From Veillonellaceae bacterium SB90 (GTDB lineage: Bacteria > Bacillota > Negativicutes > Selenomonadales > Selenomonadaceae), in contig CABJCJ010000030.1 of NCBI GenBank assembly GCA_902364065.1, positions 1 through 20,435 on the forward strand: 20,435 nt of DNA, written 5' to 3'. A model generated the notes under the pieces. It was not told where the DNA came from. It saw only the letters and a list, made by a program, of their open reading frames with translations, and did not search any database. Below, in pieces: positions 1-6,425 of this stretch; within the stretch, counting starts at the first letter, position 1, and the number at the start of each line of letters is the position of its first letter. The translations under genes were made by a program, and so were the position numbers.

Positions 1-36
1 CTGACTGAAGTGAGAAGATTCCTGGCCGCATTTTAA
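1..36 (+). CDS. C-terminal tail of an upstream gene (partial)
   Basis: Frame 1 is open from the window edge and reads LTEVRRFLAAF before a TAA stop at 34-36. The other two forward frames hit a TGA within the first six bases. The downstream DNA turns into AT-rich regulatory sequence, as expected just past a gene end. Eleven residues are too few to assign a family. Given its position beside a sigma-54 promoter it could be the end of the cognate enhancer-binding activator, but nothing in the residues proves that. Confidence 0.4.
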   Translation: MTEVRRFLAAF

Positions 37-49
37 TTGAATCGCGGCT

Positions 50-112
50 TGCAAACGGTATTGTTGCAAAAAGATAACTCATGTATCATTTTGCAACAAT
101 ACCGTTTTTGCA
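50..112. promoter_or_regulatory. Upstream activating site (inverted repeat) for the first sigma-54 promoter
   Basis: A perfect 19-bp inverted repeat (53-71 against 89-107) surrounds a 17-nt spacer. Each arm contains TTGTTGCA (61-68) or its reverse complement TGCAACAA (92-99), with further TTGCA-like boxes at the outer ends. The dyad lies 50-110 bp upstream of a -24/-12 promoter, the usual place for a bacterial enhancer-binding protein site. The same half-sites recur before the second sigma-54 promoter, with the proximal half at the identical distance from the promoter. The right arm is followed by a short T-run (105-109), so the repeat could also act as a weak terminator for the upstream gene. 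Confidence 0.7.
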
Positions 113-147
113 CATATGCCGTATCGTGAAAAATCATGGGCTCCAGC

Positions 148-164
148 TTGGCACCATTCTTGCA
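148..164 (+). promoter_or_regulatory. Sigma-54 (RpoN) -24/-12 promoter of the sugar-acid operon
   Basis: The sequence TTGGCAC-CATTC-TTGCA matches the sigma-54 consensus TTGGCAC-N5-TTGCW. The invariant GG (150-151) and GC (162-163) are separated by exactly 10 bp. Transcription is expected to start near 174-175, about 35 bp before the kinase start codon at 209. Sigma-54 promoters need an ATP-dependent activator, which fits the dyad at 50-112. Confidence 0.88.
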
Positions 165-208
165 TATAGTATGAGTGAGGCATGTTATGTGAGAAATAAG
201 GTGATGGA

Positions 209-1525
209 ATGGTAAAATTAGCGGCGATTGCAGATGATCTTACCGGTGCGAATGATACCGCTCTCCAATTTGCCAAGCGACAGATGCGGGCCAGCGTGCA
301 GCTGGATCTTGCGAAGGACCCTCCCGGCGGCAGCGAAGTCATCGTGATTGACTCGGACAGCCGGGATCTCGATGTCCGCGAAGCGTACCAGAAGGTGCGC
401 CGCATCAGTGAAGCGGTCAAGAAATATGGTGCGGAATGCATTTATAAGAAAATTGATTCGACCCTGCGCGGCAACTGGGGGGCAGAGGTCCAGGCCGTTG
501 CCGATACGTTCAATCCGGATCTTGTGATCATAGCACCGGCTTATCCGGTCAATAAGAGAATCACGGTGGGCGGCTACCATTTGCTGAATGGCACGCTGTT
601 GGAACTGACGGAGATCGGCCATGCGCCGAAGACGCCCGTCAAGGAATCGTATATTCCTGATATCCTGCGGGAACAGGTGCCGGGGGTCTCATGCGCCATC
701 CTGGATTTCACGGTCATGCGCCAGGGCGTGGAGGCCGTGCACGATGCCATTGAGGAGTTCCAGCTCGCAGGCAGGCGCTGGGTCATCTGTGACATTGTCG
801 AGGAGCAGAACTTCTTGACGCTCATGGATGCCCTGCGCGAGTACGACAAGGAGAAAATCCTCTGGGTTGGCTCGGCGGGTCTTGCCGATTACATGGCGTA
901 TTTTTACGGCTGGCAGGGTGAGTCATATCCCTCGTGGTCCTCGCGCCACGGTTCGGTGCTCGTCTGTGCCGGCAGCGTGAGCCATGTGACGCAGACGCAG
1001 ATCCGCACGCTTTGCCAGCAGATGGACATCACGCGCCTGAAGCTGGATGTCGAAGCGGTCCTTTCTGATGCAGACCGCATCAATGCATATGGTGAGCAGA
1101 TACAGGCCGCGATGGCAGCAGGGCACGATGTCCTGCTGACGGCGGCCGAGGATGATGCCGATGTGCGCAGGGCTGTGCACGCCGGCCGCCGGTATCAGCT
1201 GAGCGGCAAGGAAGTCAGCGAGAAGATCGCCAACATCATGGCATCCATCGTCAGCCGCCTCGATTTCTCGGGGATGGCCGGCATGGTGCTCACGGGCGGC
1301 GATACAGCGGTGCACATCTGCCGGGCTCTCGGGGTGGATCGCATCGAGATCCTGCAGGAAGTCGATCCGGGCGTCCCTTTAGGGTATCTTTGCGGCACGA
1401 ATGTGGAGCCCGTCTTTGTGGTCACGAAGGCCGGTGCGTTCGGGCGTCCCGACACGTTCGCCAAGTCGCTGACCATGATCAAGGCGATGCCGGAGAATCA
1501 GCAGTCTAATTTACAGGAGGCATAA
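209..1525 (+). CDS. Four-carbon acid-sugar kinase family protein (DUF1537; DtnK/OtnK type)
   Basis: This 438-residue protein belongs to the DUF1537 family of ATP-dependent kinases acting on four-carbon sugar acids such as D-threonate, D-erythronate or 3-oxo-tetronate. It has the N-terminal signature ADDLTGAND (residues 8-16), the KIDSTLRG motif (81-88) and the C-terminal nucleotide-binding LTGGDTA segment (about 361-367). Length is normal for the family (about 400-480). The ATG at 209 follows an AAGGTGAT ribosome site and lies about 35 bp after the predicted sigma-54 start point. It is separated by only 2 bp from the PdxA-type gene; this pairing is the known hallmark of the threonate/erythronate route, in which the kinase makes the 4-phosphate and PdxA2 oxidises it. 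The exact substrate cannot be read from sequence. No frameshift or missing motif was noticed. Confidence 0.9.
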   Translation: MVKLAAIADDLTGANDTALQFAKRQMRASVQLDLAKDPPGGSEVIVIDSDSRDLDVREAYQKVRRISEAVKKYGAECIYKKIDSTLRGNWGAEVQAVADTFNPDLVIIAPAYPVNKRITVGGYHLLNGTLLELTEIGHAPKTPVKESYIPDILREQVPGVSCAILDFTVMRQGVEAVHDAIEEFQLAGRRWVICDIVEEQNFLTLMDALREYDKEKILWVGSAGLADYMAYFYGWQGESYPSWSSRHGSVLVCAGSVSHVTQTQIRTLCQQMDITRLKLDVEAVLSDADRINAYGEQIQAAMAAGHDVLLTAAEDDADVRRAVHAGRRYQLSGKEVSEKIANIMASIVSRLDFSGMAGMVLTGGDTAVHICRALGVDRIEILQEVDPGVPLGYLCGTNVEPVFVVTKAGAFGRPDTFAKSLTMIKAMPENQQSNLQEA

Positions 1526-1527
1526 AT

Positions 1528-2541
1528 ATGAAGAAACCGATATTGGGAATCACGATGGGCGATGCAGCAGGCGTCGGCCCTGAAATCATCGTCAAGGCAC
1601 TGTCCACTCCTGAGATATACGATATTTCACGTCCTGTGGTATTCGGCGATTTGAAGATCATGGAACGGGCCGTGAAGATTGTCGGCGCCGACCTGCGCTG
1701 CCATGCGATCCAGGACCCGGCTGACGGCATTTACGAGCGGGGGACCATCGATGTCGTTGACCTCGACAACCTGCCGGCTGATCTGCCGTTTGCCAAGGTG
1801 GACGGCAGGGCCGGCAAGGCCGCATACGAGTACATCGAACGGGCCTGCCATTTTGCCATGAAGCAGGAGGTGCACGCCATCGTGACGGCCCCGCTGAACA
1901 AGGAGGCCTTGAATCTCGGCGGCGTCCATTTCCCGGGGCATACGGAAATCCTGGGCCATCTGACGGGCCAGAAGGATTTCTCGATGATGCTGACGAGCCC
2001 GAAGCTGCGCGTCATCCATGCTACGACGCATATCGCGTACCGTGATGTCCCGCAGGCTCTCACCAAGGAGCGCATCTTCAAGGTTATCAAGCTGGCGCAG
2101 GAGACGCTGCAGCTCATGGGCATCGAGAAGCCGCGCATCGCCGTGGCCGGCCTGAATCCGCATTCGGGCGAGCACGGGCTGTTCGGCGATGAGGAAGAAA
2201 CGAAGATCCTGCCGGCCATTCAGGAAGCGCAGGCAAAGGGCTGGGATGTATCGGGACCGGAGCCGCCGGATACGGTGTTCCACCGGGCTGCGAACCTCGA
2301 CGAATTCGATATCGTCGTCGTCATGTACCATGATCAGGGCCATATCCCCATCAAGGTGCTGGGCTTTGACAGCGGTGTGAATGTGACGGTCGGCCTGCCC
2401 TGCATTCGCACATCGGTCGATCATGGCACGGCATTCCCCGTGGCCGGTACGGGCAAGGCAAAGCCGGACAGCATGATGGAGGCCCTGCGCCTGGGTGCCC
2501 AAATGGCCAAGGTAAAATTTGCCGACCTCCTGAAGGATTGA
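1528..2541 (+). CDS. pdxA: PdxA2-type 4-phospho-threonate/erythronate dehydrogenase (PdxA family)
   Basis: This 337-residue protein is a clear member of the PdxA family of metal-dependent, NAD-linked dehydrogenases that oxidise a 4-phosphorylated hydroxy acid, with decarboxylation. Visible motifs are GDAAGVGPEI (11-20), VTAPLNKEAL (119-128), FPGHTEILG (135-143), NPHSGEHG (210-217) and YHDQGH (267-272). The three metal-binding histidines of the family map to H168, H212 and H268. AGGAGG at 1515-1520 supports the ATG at 1528. True PdxA makes pyridoxal phosphate, but a gene 2 bp behind a DUF1537 kinase is typically the PdxA2 branch, which turns 4-phospho-D-threonate into dihydroxyacetone phosphate. 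Catabolism is therefore the preferred reading over vitamin B6 synthesis; sequence alone does not fully exclude the latter. Confidence 0.9.
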   Translation: MKKPILGITMGDAAGVGPEIIVKALSTPEIYDISRPVVFGDLKIMERAVKIVGADLRCHAIQDPADGIYERGTIDVVDLDNLPADLPFAKVDGRAGKAAYEYIERACHFAMKQEVHAIVTAPLNKEALNLGGVHFPGHTEILGHLTGQKDFSMMLTSPKLRVIHATTHIAYRDVPQALTKERIFKVIKLAQETLQLMGIEKPRIAVAGLNPHSGEHGLFGDEEETKILPAIQEAQAKGWDVSGPEPPDTVFHRAANLDEFDIVVVMYHDQGHIPIKVLGFDSGVNVTVGLPCIRTSVDHGTAFPVAGTGKAKPDSMMEALRLGAQMAKVKFADLLKD

Positions 2542-2607
2542 CGGAATGAAACTTTAAATACATATATATTCATGATTTTGTACAATTAAAGGATAGGAGC
2601 GAGAAAG

Positions 2608-3480
2608 ATGTTTGAAGCAAAAGGTCTGATTACGCCGGTTGTCACTGCCCTGAATGAGAAGGAAGAATTCAACCCGGAAATGTACAAGGAATTCATCAAC
2701 CATCTGATTGATGCCGGTGTCAGCGGTATCTTCCCGCTGGGCACGAACGGCGAGTTCTATGCCTTCAGCCAGGAAGAGAAGCTCGAGATCATCAAGACGG
2801 CCGTCGAGGCGGTAAACGGCCGCGTTCCTGTTTATGCCGGCACGGGCTGCGTCACGACGAAGGAGACGATTGAGTTCTCCAAAAAGGTCCAGGCTCTCGG
2901 CGTCGACTGTCTGTCCGTGATCTCGCCGTACTTCGTCGCCGTCAGCCAGGACGACCTTTATGAGCATTACAGTGCCGTTGCCAAGGCCGTTGACATGCCG
3001 ATGCTGCTCTACAACATCCCGGCACGCACGGGCAACAACATCGCGTTCAGCACGGTCAAGAAACTCATGGAGTTCGAGAACATCATCGGCATCAAGGACA
3101 GCAGCGGCAACTTCGACAACACGCTCAAATACATCGAGAACACGGATCCGCGCATCCAGGTCCTCGCGGGCAGCGATTCCCTGATTCTCTGGACGCTCAT
3201 GGCCGGCGGCACGGGCGCGATTTCCGGCTGCTCGAACGTGTTCCCGGAGCTCATGGTCAGCATCTATAAATACTGGGCTGCCGGCGACATCGAGAAGGCC
3301 AACGAGGCCCAGAAGAAGATCCGTCCGTTCCGCAACGTCATGCAGATGGGCAATCCGAACTCCGTCGTCAAGCTCGCGGTCAATCTGCGCGGCTGGAACG
3401 TTGGTCCGGCAAGACGCCCGTCGAACTGCACGAACCCGACGATCGTGAATGCACTCAAAGAAGTATTCAAGCAGTATTGA
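2608..3480 (+). CDS. Dihydrodipicolinate synthase/N-acetylneuraminate lyase family aldolase
   Basis: This 290-residue class I aldolase has the DapA-family (alpha/beta)8 barrel signatures GTNGEF (45-50), YNIPARTG (135-142) with the catalytic tyrosine Y135, and GIKDSSG (161-167) with the Schiff-base lysine K163. DapA proper usually has GTTGE, and the Asn here is commoner in the broader lyase subgroup that acts on 2-keto sugar acids. The enzyme should form or cleave a pyruvate-containing adduct in the cytoplasm. Its position between a PdxA2-type and a 2-hydroxyacid dehydrogenase argues for catabolic use rather than lysine synthesis. The 66-bp upstream gap is AT-rich, but neither a terminator nor a convincing promoter is visible, so cotranscription from the sigma-54 promoter is likely. 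AGGAG about 10 bp upstream supports the start. The substrate is unknown. Confidence 0.85.
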   Translation: MFEAKGLITPVVTALNEKEEFNPEMYKEFINHLIDAGVSGIFPLGTNGEFYAFSQEEKLEIIKTAVEAVNGRVPVYAGTGCVTTKETIEFSKKVQALGVDCLSVISPYFVAVSQDDLYEHYSAVAKAVDMPMLLYNIPARTGNNIAFSTVKKLMEFENIIGIKDSSGNFDNTLKYIENTDPRIQVLAGSDSLILWTLMAGGTGAISGCSNVFPELMVSIYKYWAAGDIEKANEAQKKIRPFRNVMQMGNPNSVVKLAVNLRGWNVGPARRPSNCTNPTIVNALKEVFKQY

Positions 3481-3501
3481 TAGAAAGGCAGGAGACGTGG
3501 C

Positions 3502-4488
3502 ATGGCAAAAGCACCTAAGATCGTAATTTCGCACAGACTCCATGAAGATGGCATGAAAGTCCTGGAGGATGCCGGCGCAGAGGTCGTGATCGTCGGTTCC
3601 GGCGAGCCCGCCGATATGCTGCCGTATCTGAAGGATGCGGACGGCGTCATCATCCGCATCGGTTCCATCGACAAGGCTACGATGGAGCAGTGCCCGAACC
3701 TCAAGGCCATCGGACGCCCGGGCGTCGGCGTGGACAGCGTGGACGTCAAGGGCGCGACGGAGCTCGGCATCCCCGTCGTGATCGCACCGGGCGCCAATAC
3801 GCGCTCCGTGGCTGAGCATGCGATGGCGATGATCTTTGCCTGCGCAAAGAATATGCTGGTCTGTGACCATGAGATGCGCAAGGGCAATTTCGGCATCCGC
3901 AGCGAGTACAAGGCGTATGAGCTCTATGGCAAGACGCTGGGCCTCATCGGCTGCGGCCATATCGGCAAAATCCTGGCAGAATTGGCGACGGGGATTGGCA
4001 TGAAGGTCCTCGTCTACGATCCGTTCCTCAAGCAGGAAACGGTGGAAGAATGGGGCTATGGCTATCGTGCGGACATGAAGGATATCTTGAAGGAAGCTGA
4101 TGCCATTTCCGTGCATACGCCGCTGACGCCGGCCACGAAGAACATGATCGACGAGCCGGAGCTCAAGCTCATGAAGCCGACGGGCATCCTCGTCAACTGC
4201 GCCCGCGGCGGCATCATCAACGAAGCCGCGCTCTGCAAGGCACTCAAGGAGAACTGGATCCAGGCTGCCGCCACGGACGTCGTCGTGCATGAGCCGATTC
4301 GCGTCGATGATCCATTGTTCCAGCTCGACAATATCATCGTGACGCCGCATATGGCCGGACAGACCAAGGAGGCTGCCTCCGGCGTGGCAACGCTCGCCGC
4401 CGAAGGCGTGCTGGCTGTCATTCGCGGTGAGAAATGGGATAAGGTCTGCAACCCGGATGCGTATAATCACGGACGCTGGCAGAAGTAA
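3502..4488 (+). CDS. NAD-dependent D-2-hydroxyacid dehydrogenase (phosphoglycerate-dehydrogenase-like)
   Basis: This 328-residue cytoplasmic oxidoreductase has the two-domain layout of D-isomer-specific 2-hydroxyacid dehydrogenases. The Rossmann loop GLIGCGHIG spans 147-155 and is followed by an acidic residue (D173) that favours NAD over NADP. The catalytic triad maps to R235 (CARGG), E264 (VVHEP) and H283 (TPHMAG). It lacks the ACT regulatory domain of long SerA enzymes, so a biosynthetic SerA role is less likely. It lies 21 bp after the aldolase gene with a GGAG ribosome site and is the last gene before a strong terminator. In this operon it probably interconverts a 2-keto and a 2-hydroxy acid arising from sugar-acid breakdown; the substrate is inferred, not shown. 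Confidence 0.87.
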   Translation: MAKAPKIVISHRLHEDGMKVLEDAGAEVVIVGSGEPADMLPYLKDADGVIIRIGSIDKATMEQCPNLKAIGRPGVGVDSVDVKGATELGIPVVIAPGANTRSVAEHAMAMIFACAKNMLVCDHEMRKGNFGIRSEYKAYELYGKTLGLIGCGHIGKILAELATGIGMKVLVYDPFLKQETVEEWGYGYRADMKDILKEADAISVHTPLTPATKNMIDEPELKLMKPTGILVNCARGGIINEAALCKALKENWIQAAATDVVVHEPIRVDDPLFQLDNIIVTPHMAGQTKEAASGVATLAAEGVLAVIRGEKWDKVCNPDAYNHGRWQK

Positions 4489-4505
4489 TATGGAGTAAGA
4501 AAAAT

Positions 4506-4546
4506 GGGAAGGTACACTTGCTTAAAGGTGTGCTTTCCCGTTTTTT
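4506..4546 (+). terminator. Rho-independent terminator of the first operon
   Basis: A 12-bp stem (4506-4517 against 4528-4539, including G-U pairs) with a 10-nt loop is followed by six T residues at 4541-4546. It starts 18 bp after the hydroxyacid dehydrogenase stop and separates the two sigma-54 transcription units. Confidence 0.9.
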
Positions 4547-4566
4547 GTGCCACTTGTTCATGAGCA

Positions 4567-4607
4567 TTGTTGCAAAATAATACAATAAATATTGCACAGT
4601 GCAACAA
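4567..4607. promoter_or_regulatory. Upstream activating site for the second sigma-54 promoter
   Basis: TTGTTGCA (4567-4574) and TGCAACAA (4600-4607) form an inverted pair with centres 33 bp apart, about three helical turns. The proximal half is embedded in the odd palindrome TTGCAC-A-GTGCAA (4592-4604). The same half-sites occur before the first operon, and the proximal half starts exactly 70 bp before the -12 GC in both places. One shared enhancer-binding activator is inferred. Confidence 0.7.
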
Positions 4608-4655
4608 AATACGGCAAAAAGCGTAAGAATTGTAAGAATCTTAAGGATAGAAAAG

Positions 4656-4672
4656 TTGGCACGCGGCTTGCA
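4656..4672 (+). promoter_or_regulatory. Sigma-54 (RpoN) -24/-12 promoter of the alcohol dehydrogenase/tctBAC operon
   Basis: TTGGCAC-GCGGC-TTGCA matches the sigma-54 consensus completely, with GG at 4658-4659 and GC at 4670-4671 (10-bp separation). The expected transcription start is near 4682-4683, 48 bp before the ATG at 4731. This placement shows that an in-frame ATG upstream at 4599 cannot be the start of the dehydrogenase. Confidence 0.9.
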
Positions 4673-4730
4673 TTATTATAGGGCAGAAGTCATAACGAAT
4701 CATTCATCATATATAAATGGAGGCTTTACT

Positions 4731-5879
4731 ATGAAGAACTGTCAGCTTACAATTCCTTCGGTCGTATTCGCGGGACAGGGAAGTGTTGAGAAACTCAGCA
4801 CAATTATTGAGCGGGAATCAGCTAAACATGTCCTGATTTTTACGGATAAAGGAATTCGCGGACTGGGACTCAGCAAACCGGCGGAGGAAATCTGCGGCAA
4901 GTATGCCGATGTGACGGTTATCGAAGATTTGACGGCGGAACCGGCTGTGTCAGATATTGAGCGTGTCCTGGCAGAAGTGAAGAGCCAGCCGGATCTCATC
5001 GTCGGCATCGGCGGCGGCAGCGTCATGGATGCGGCCAAACTGGCCAGCATCATTGTCGGTGCAGATTACACGCTGCGCGATTTGCTGAAGGACAGCAGCA
5101 TTGCTCACAAGCAGACGAAAACCGTCATGATGCCGACGACCTGCGGCACGGGCTCGGAAGCTACCTGCAACGCCATCGTGGCCATTCCGGAGCAGGAGTC
5201 CAAGCAGGGCATCGTCAACGATTGCATGATTCCGGATTACGTCATCCTCGACGTGAACATGATTGCCAAGCTGCCGCCGAAAATCATCGCAGCAACGGGC
5301 GTCGATGCACTGGCTCACGTCGTGGAATGTTTCACGTCCAAGAAGGCGACGAAGCTCAGCGATACGTACGCCAAAGAAGGTGCATGCAAGATTTTCCACA
5401 ACATCCGGAAAGCCTATGCAGAGGCAGATAACCTTGAGGCCAAGGCTGAGATGATGATCGGTGCCTTCTACGGCGGTGTAGCGATTACGGGGTCCGGCAC
5501 GACGGCCGTACATGCTCTTTCGTATCCGCTGGGCGGCAAATATCACATCGCACACGGTGTATCGAATGCCATCCTGTTTGCTCATGTCATGGAGTTCAAC
5601 AAGGATGCCTGCGAGGACCGTCTGGCAGAGCTTTGCGATGCGGTTTACCCGGAGCTTTCCGGCAAGACGGTGGCGGAGAAAGCCGATTGCATCATTGCCG
5701 AGATTGCCTCGATTGTCAGTGAAACGAATATCCCGACGAGTCTCAAGGAATTCGGTGTAAAGCCGGAGGACCTGGATTTCCTCGTAGAGGCGGGCAGCCA
5801 GCAGACGAGGTTGCTTGTCAACAACTGCAAGGAGCTGTCGCTCGACGATATTCGTTACATCTACAAGAAAGTCATGTGA
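4731..5879 (+). CDS. Iron-containing (group III) alcohol dehydrogenase
   Basis: This 382-residue NAD(P)-dependent dehydrogenase belongs to the Fe-ADH family (FucO, DhaT and AdhB relatives), which usually reduce aldehydes to alcohols or diols during fermentation. Motifs are the nucleotide-binding GGGSVMDAAKL (94-104), TTCGTGSEAT (136-145), GVDALAHVVECF (190-201) and HALSYPLGG (261-269). The four metal ligands of the family map to D192, H196, H261 and H275. The ATG at 4731 follows GGAGG and lies downstream of the sigma-54 promoter; the frame extends upstream to 4599, but that part is promoter DNA. It leads the transporter operon, so it probably handles an aldehyde or semialdehyde from the imported compound. 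The substrate cannot be assigned from sequence. Confidence 0.9.
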   Translation: MKNCQLTIPSVVFAGQGSVEKLSTIIERESAKHVLIFTDKGIRGLGLSKPAEEICGKYADVTVIEDLTAEPAVSDIERVLAEVKSQPDLIVGIGGGSVMDAAKLASIIVGADYTLRDLLKDSSIAHKQTKTVMMPTTCGTGSEATCNAIVAIPEQESKQGIVNDCMIPDYVILDVNMIAKLPPKIIAATGVDALAHVVECFTSKKATKLSDTYAKEGACKIFHNIRKAYAEADNLEAKAEMMIGAFYGGVAITGSGTTAVHALSYPLGGKYHIAHGVSNAILFAHVMEFNKDACEDRLAELCDAVYPELSGKTVAEKADCIIAEIASIVSETNIPTSLKEFGVKPEDLDFLVEAGSQQTRLLVNNCKELSLDDIRYIYKKVM

Positions 5880-5914
5880 ACGAAATGAAATGACAGGGAA
5901 TGGAGCGGATGACT

Positions 5915-6406
5915 ATGAGAAGTGATTTGATAACAGGTTTGATAGGGGCACTGTTCTCCGGATTTTACCTCTATGAAACCACTACCGTCAAGGTGTTTGG
6001 CGGCTCCGCCACGGCCGGGGTCAATGCGCAGACGGTGCCGAAACTTTGGGGCGGCTGTCTGCTGGCCCTCAGCATTATCCTGATTGTGCGCGGCCTGCTC
6101 AAGATGAGGAAAGAGACAGGCAAGACTTCGCTGCGCGACATGGTGCAAGCCATAAGGAATCGCAGAGAGGTTGCCTATACGTTCATCTTGCTGATTTTGT
6201 ATGCGGCTCTGATGAAACCTGTGGGCTTCATCATCACGAGTATTGTTTACGTGTACCTGCAGATCTGGGTCCTGACGCCAATTGATCAGCGCAATGGCAA
6301 AGTCCGGAAGATTGCCGCCGGCCTGGCAGTGTTCTTTTCCATCAGTCTGTATTTCCTCTTCACGAGATACCTGATGGTCATGCTGCCGGCAGGGATCTTG
6401 AGATGA
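5915..6406 (+). CDS. tctB: Tripartite tricarboxylate transporter small membrane subunit TctB
   Basis: This protein of about 163 residues is the poorly conserved small membrane subunit of TTT secondary transporters. It has about four hydrophobic segments: an N-terminal helix, a second helix before the charged loop, a long pair near the middle, and a C-terminal pair. Identification rests on this topology and on its place directly before tctA and tctC. Three in-frame ATGs lie close together (5900, 5909, 5915). The GGAG at 5902-5905 is best spaced from the third, which is chosen here; 5900 would add five residues. It lies 35 bp after the alcohol dehydrogenase stop with no terminator, so it is part of the sigma-54 operon. 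Confidence 0.82.
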   Translation: MRSDLITGLIGALFSGFYLYETTTVKVFGGSATAGVNAQTVPKLWGGCLLALSIILIVRGLLKMRKETGKTSLRDMVQAIRNRREVAYTFILLILYAALMKPVGFIITSIVYVYLQIWVLTPIDQRNGKVRKIAAGLAVFFSISLYFLFTRYLMVMLPAGILR

Positions 6407-6425
6407 TAGGAGATGAGGTGAAATT

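Noticed and set aside
2542..2607. A separate promoter before the aldolase gene
   Set aside because: The gap is AT-rich with a TACAAT-like box, but no matching -35 and no terminator precede it; evidence is too weak to list.
2554..4470. A 638-codon open frame on the minus strand across the aldolase and hydroxyacid dehydrogenase genes
   Set aside because: It lies opposite two genes with intact catalytic motifs, has no family motif, and its Arg/His/Asp-rich composition is typical of antisense frames in GC-biased DNA.
4599..4730. N-terminal extension of the iron alcohol dehydrogenase from an ATG at 4599
   Set aside because: This stretch contains the sigma-54 promoter and part of the activator site, so it is not transcribed from that promoter; the ATG at 4731 has a good ribosome site.
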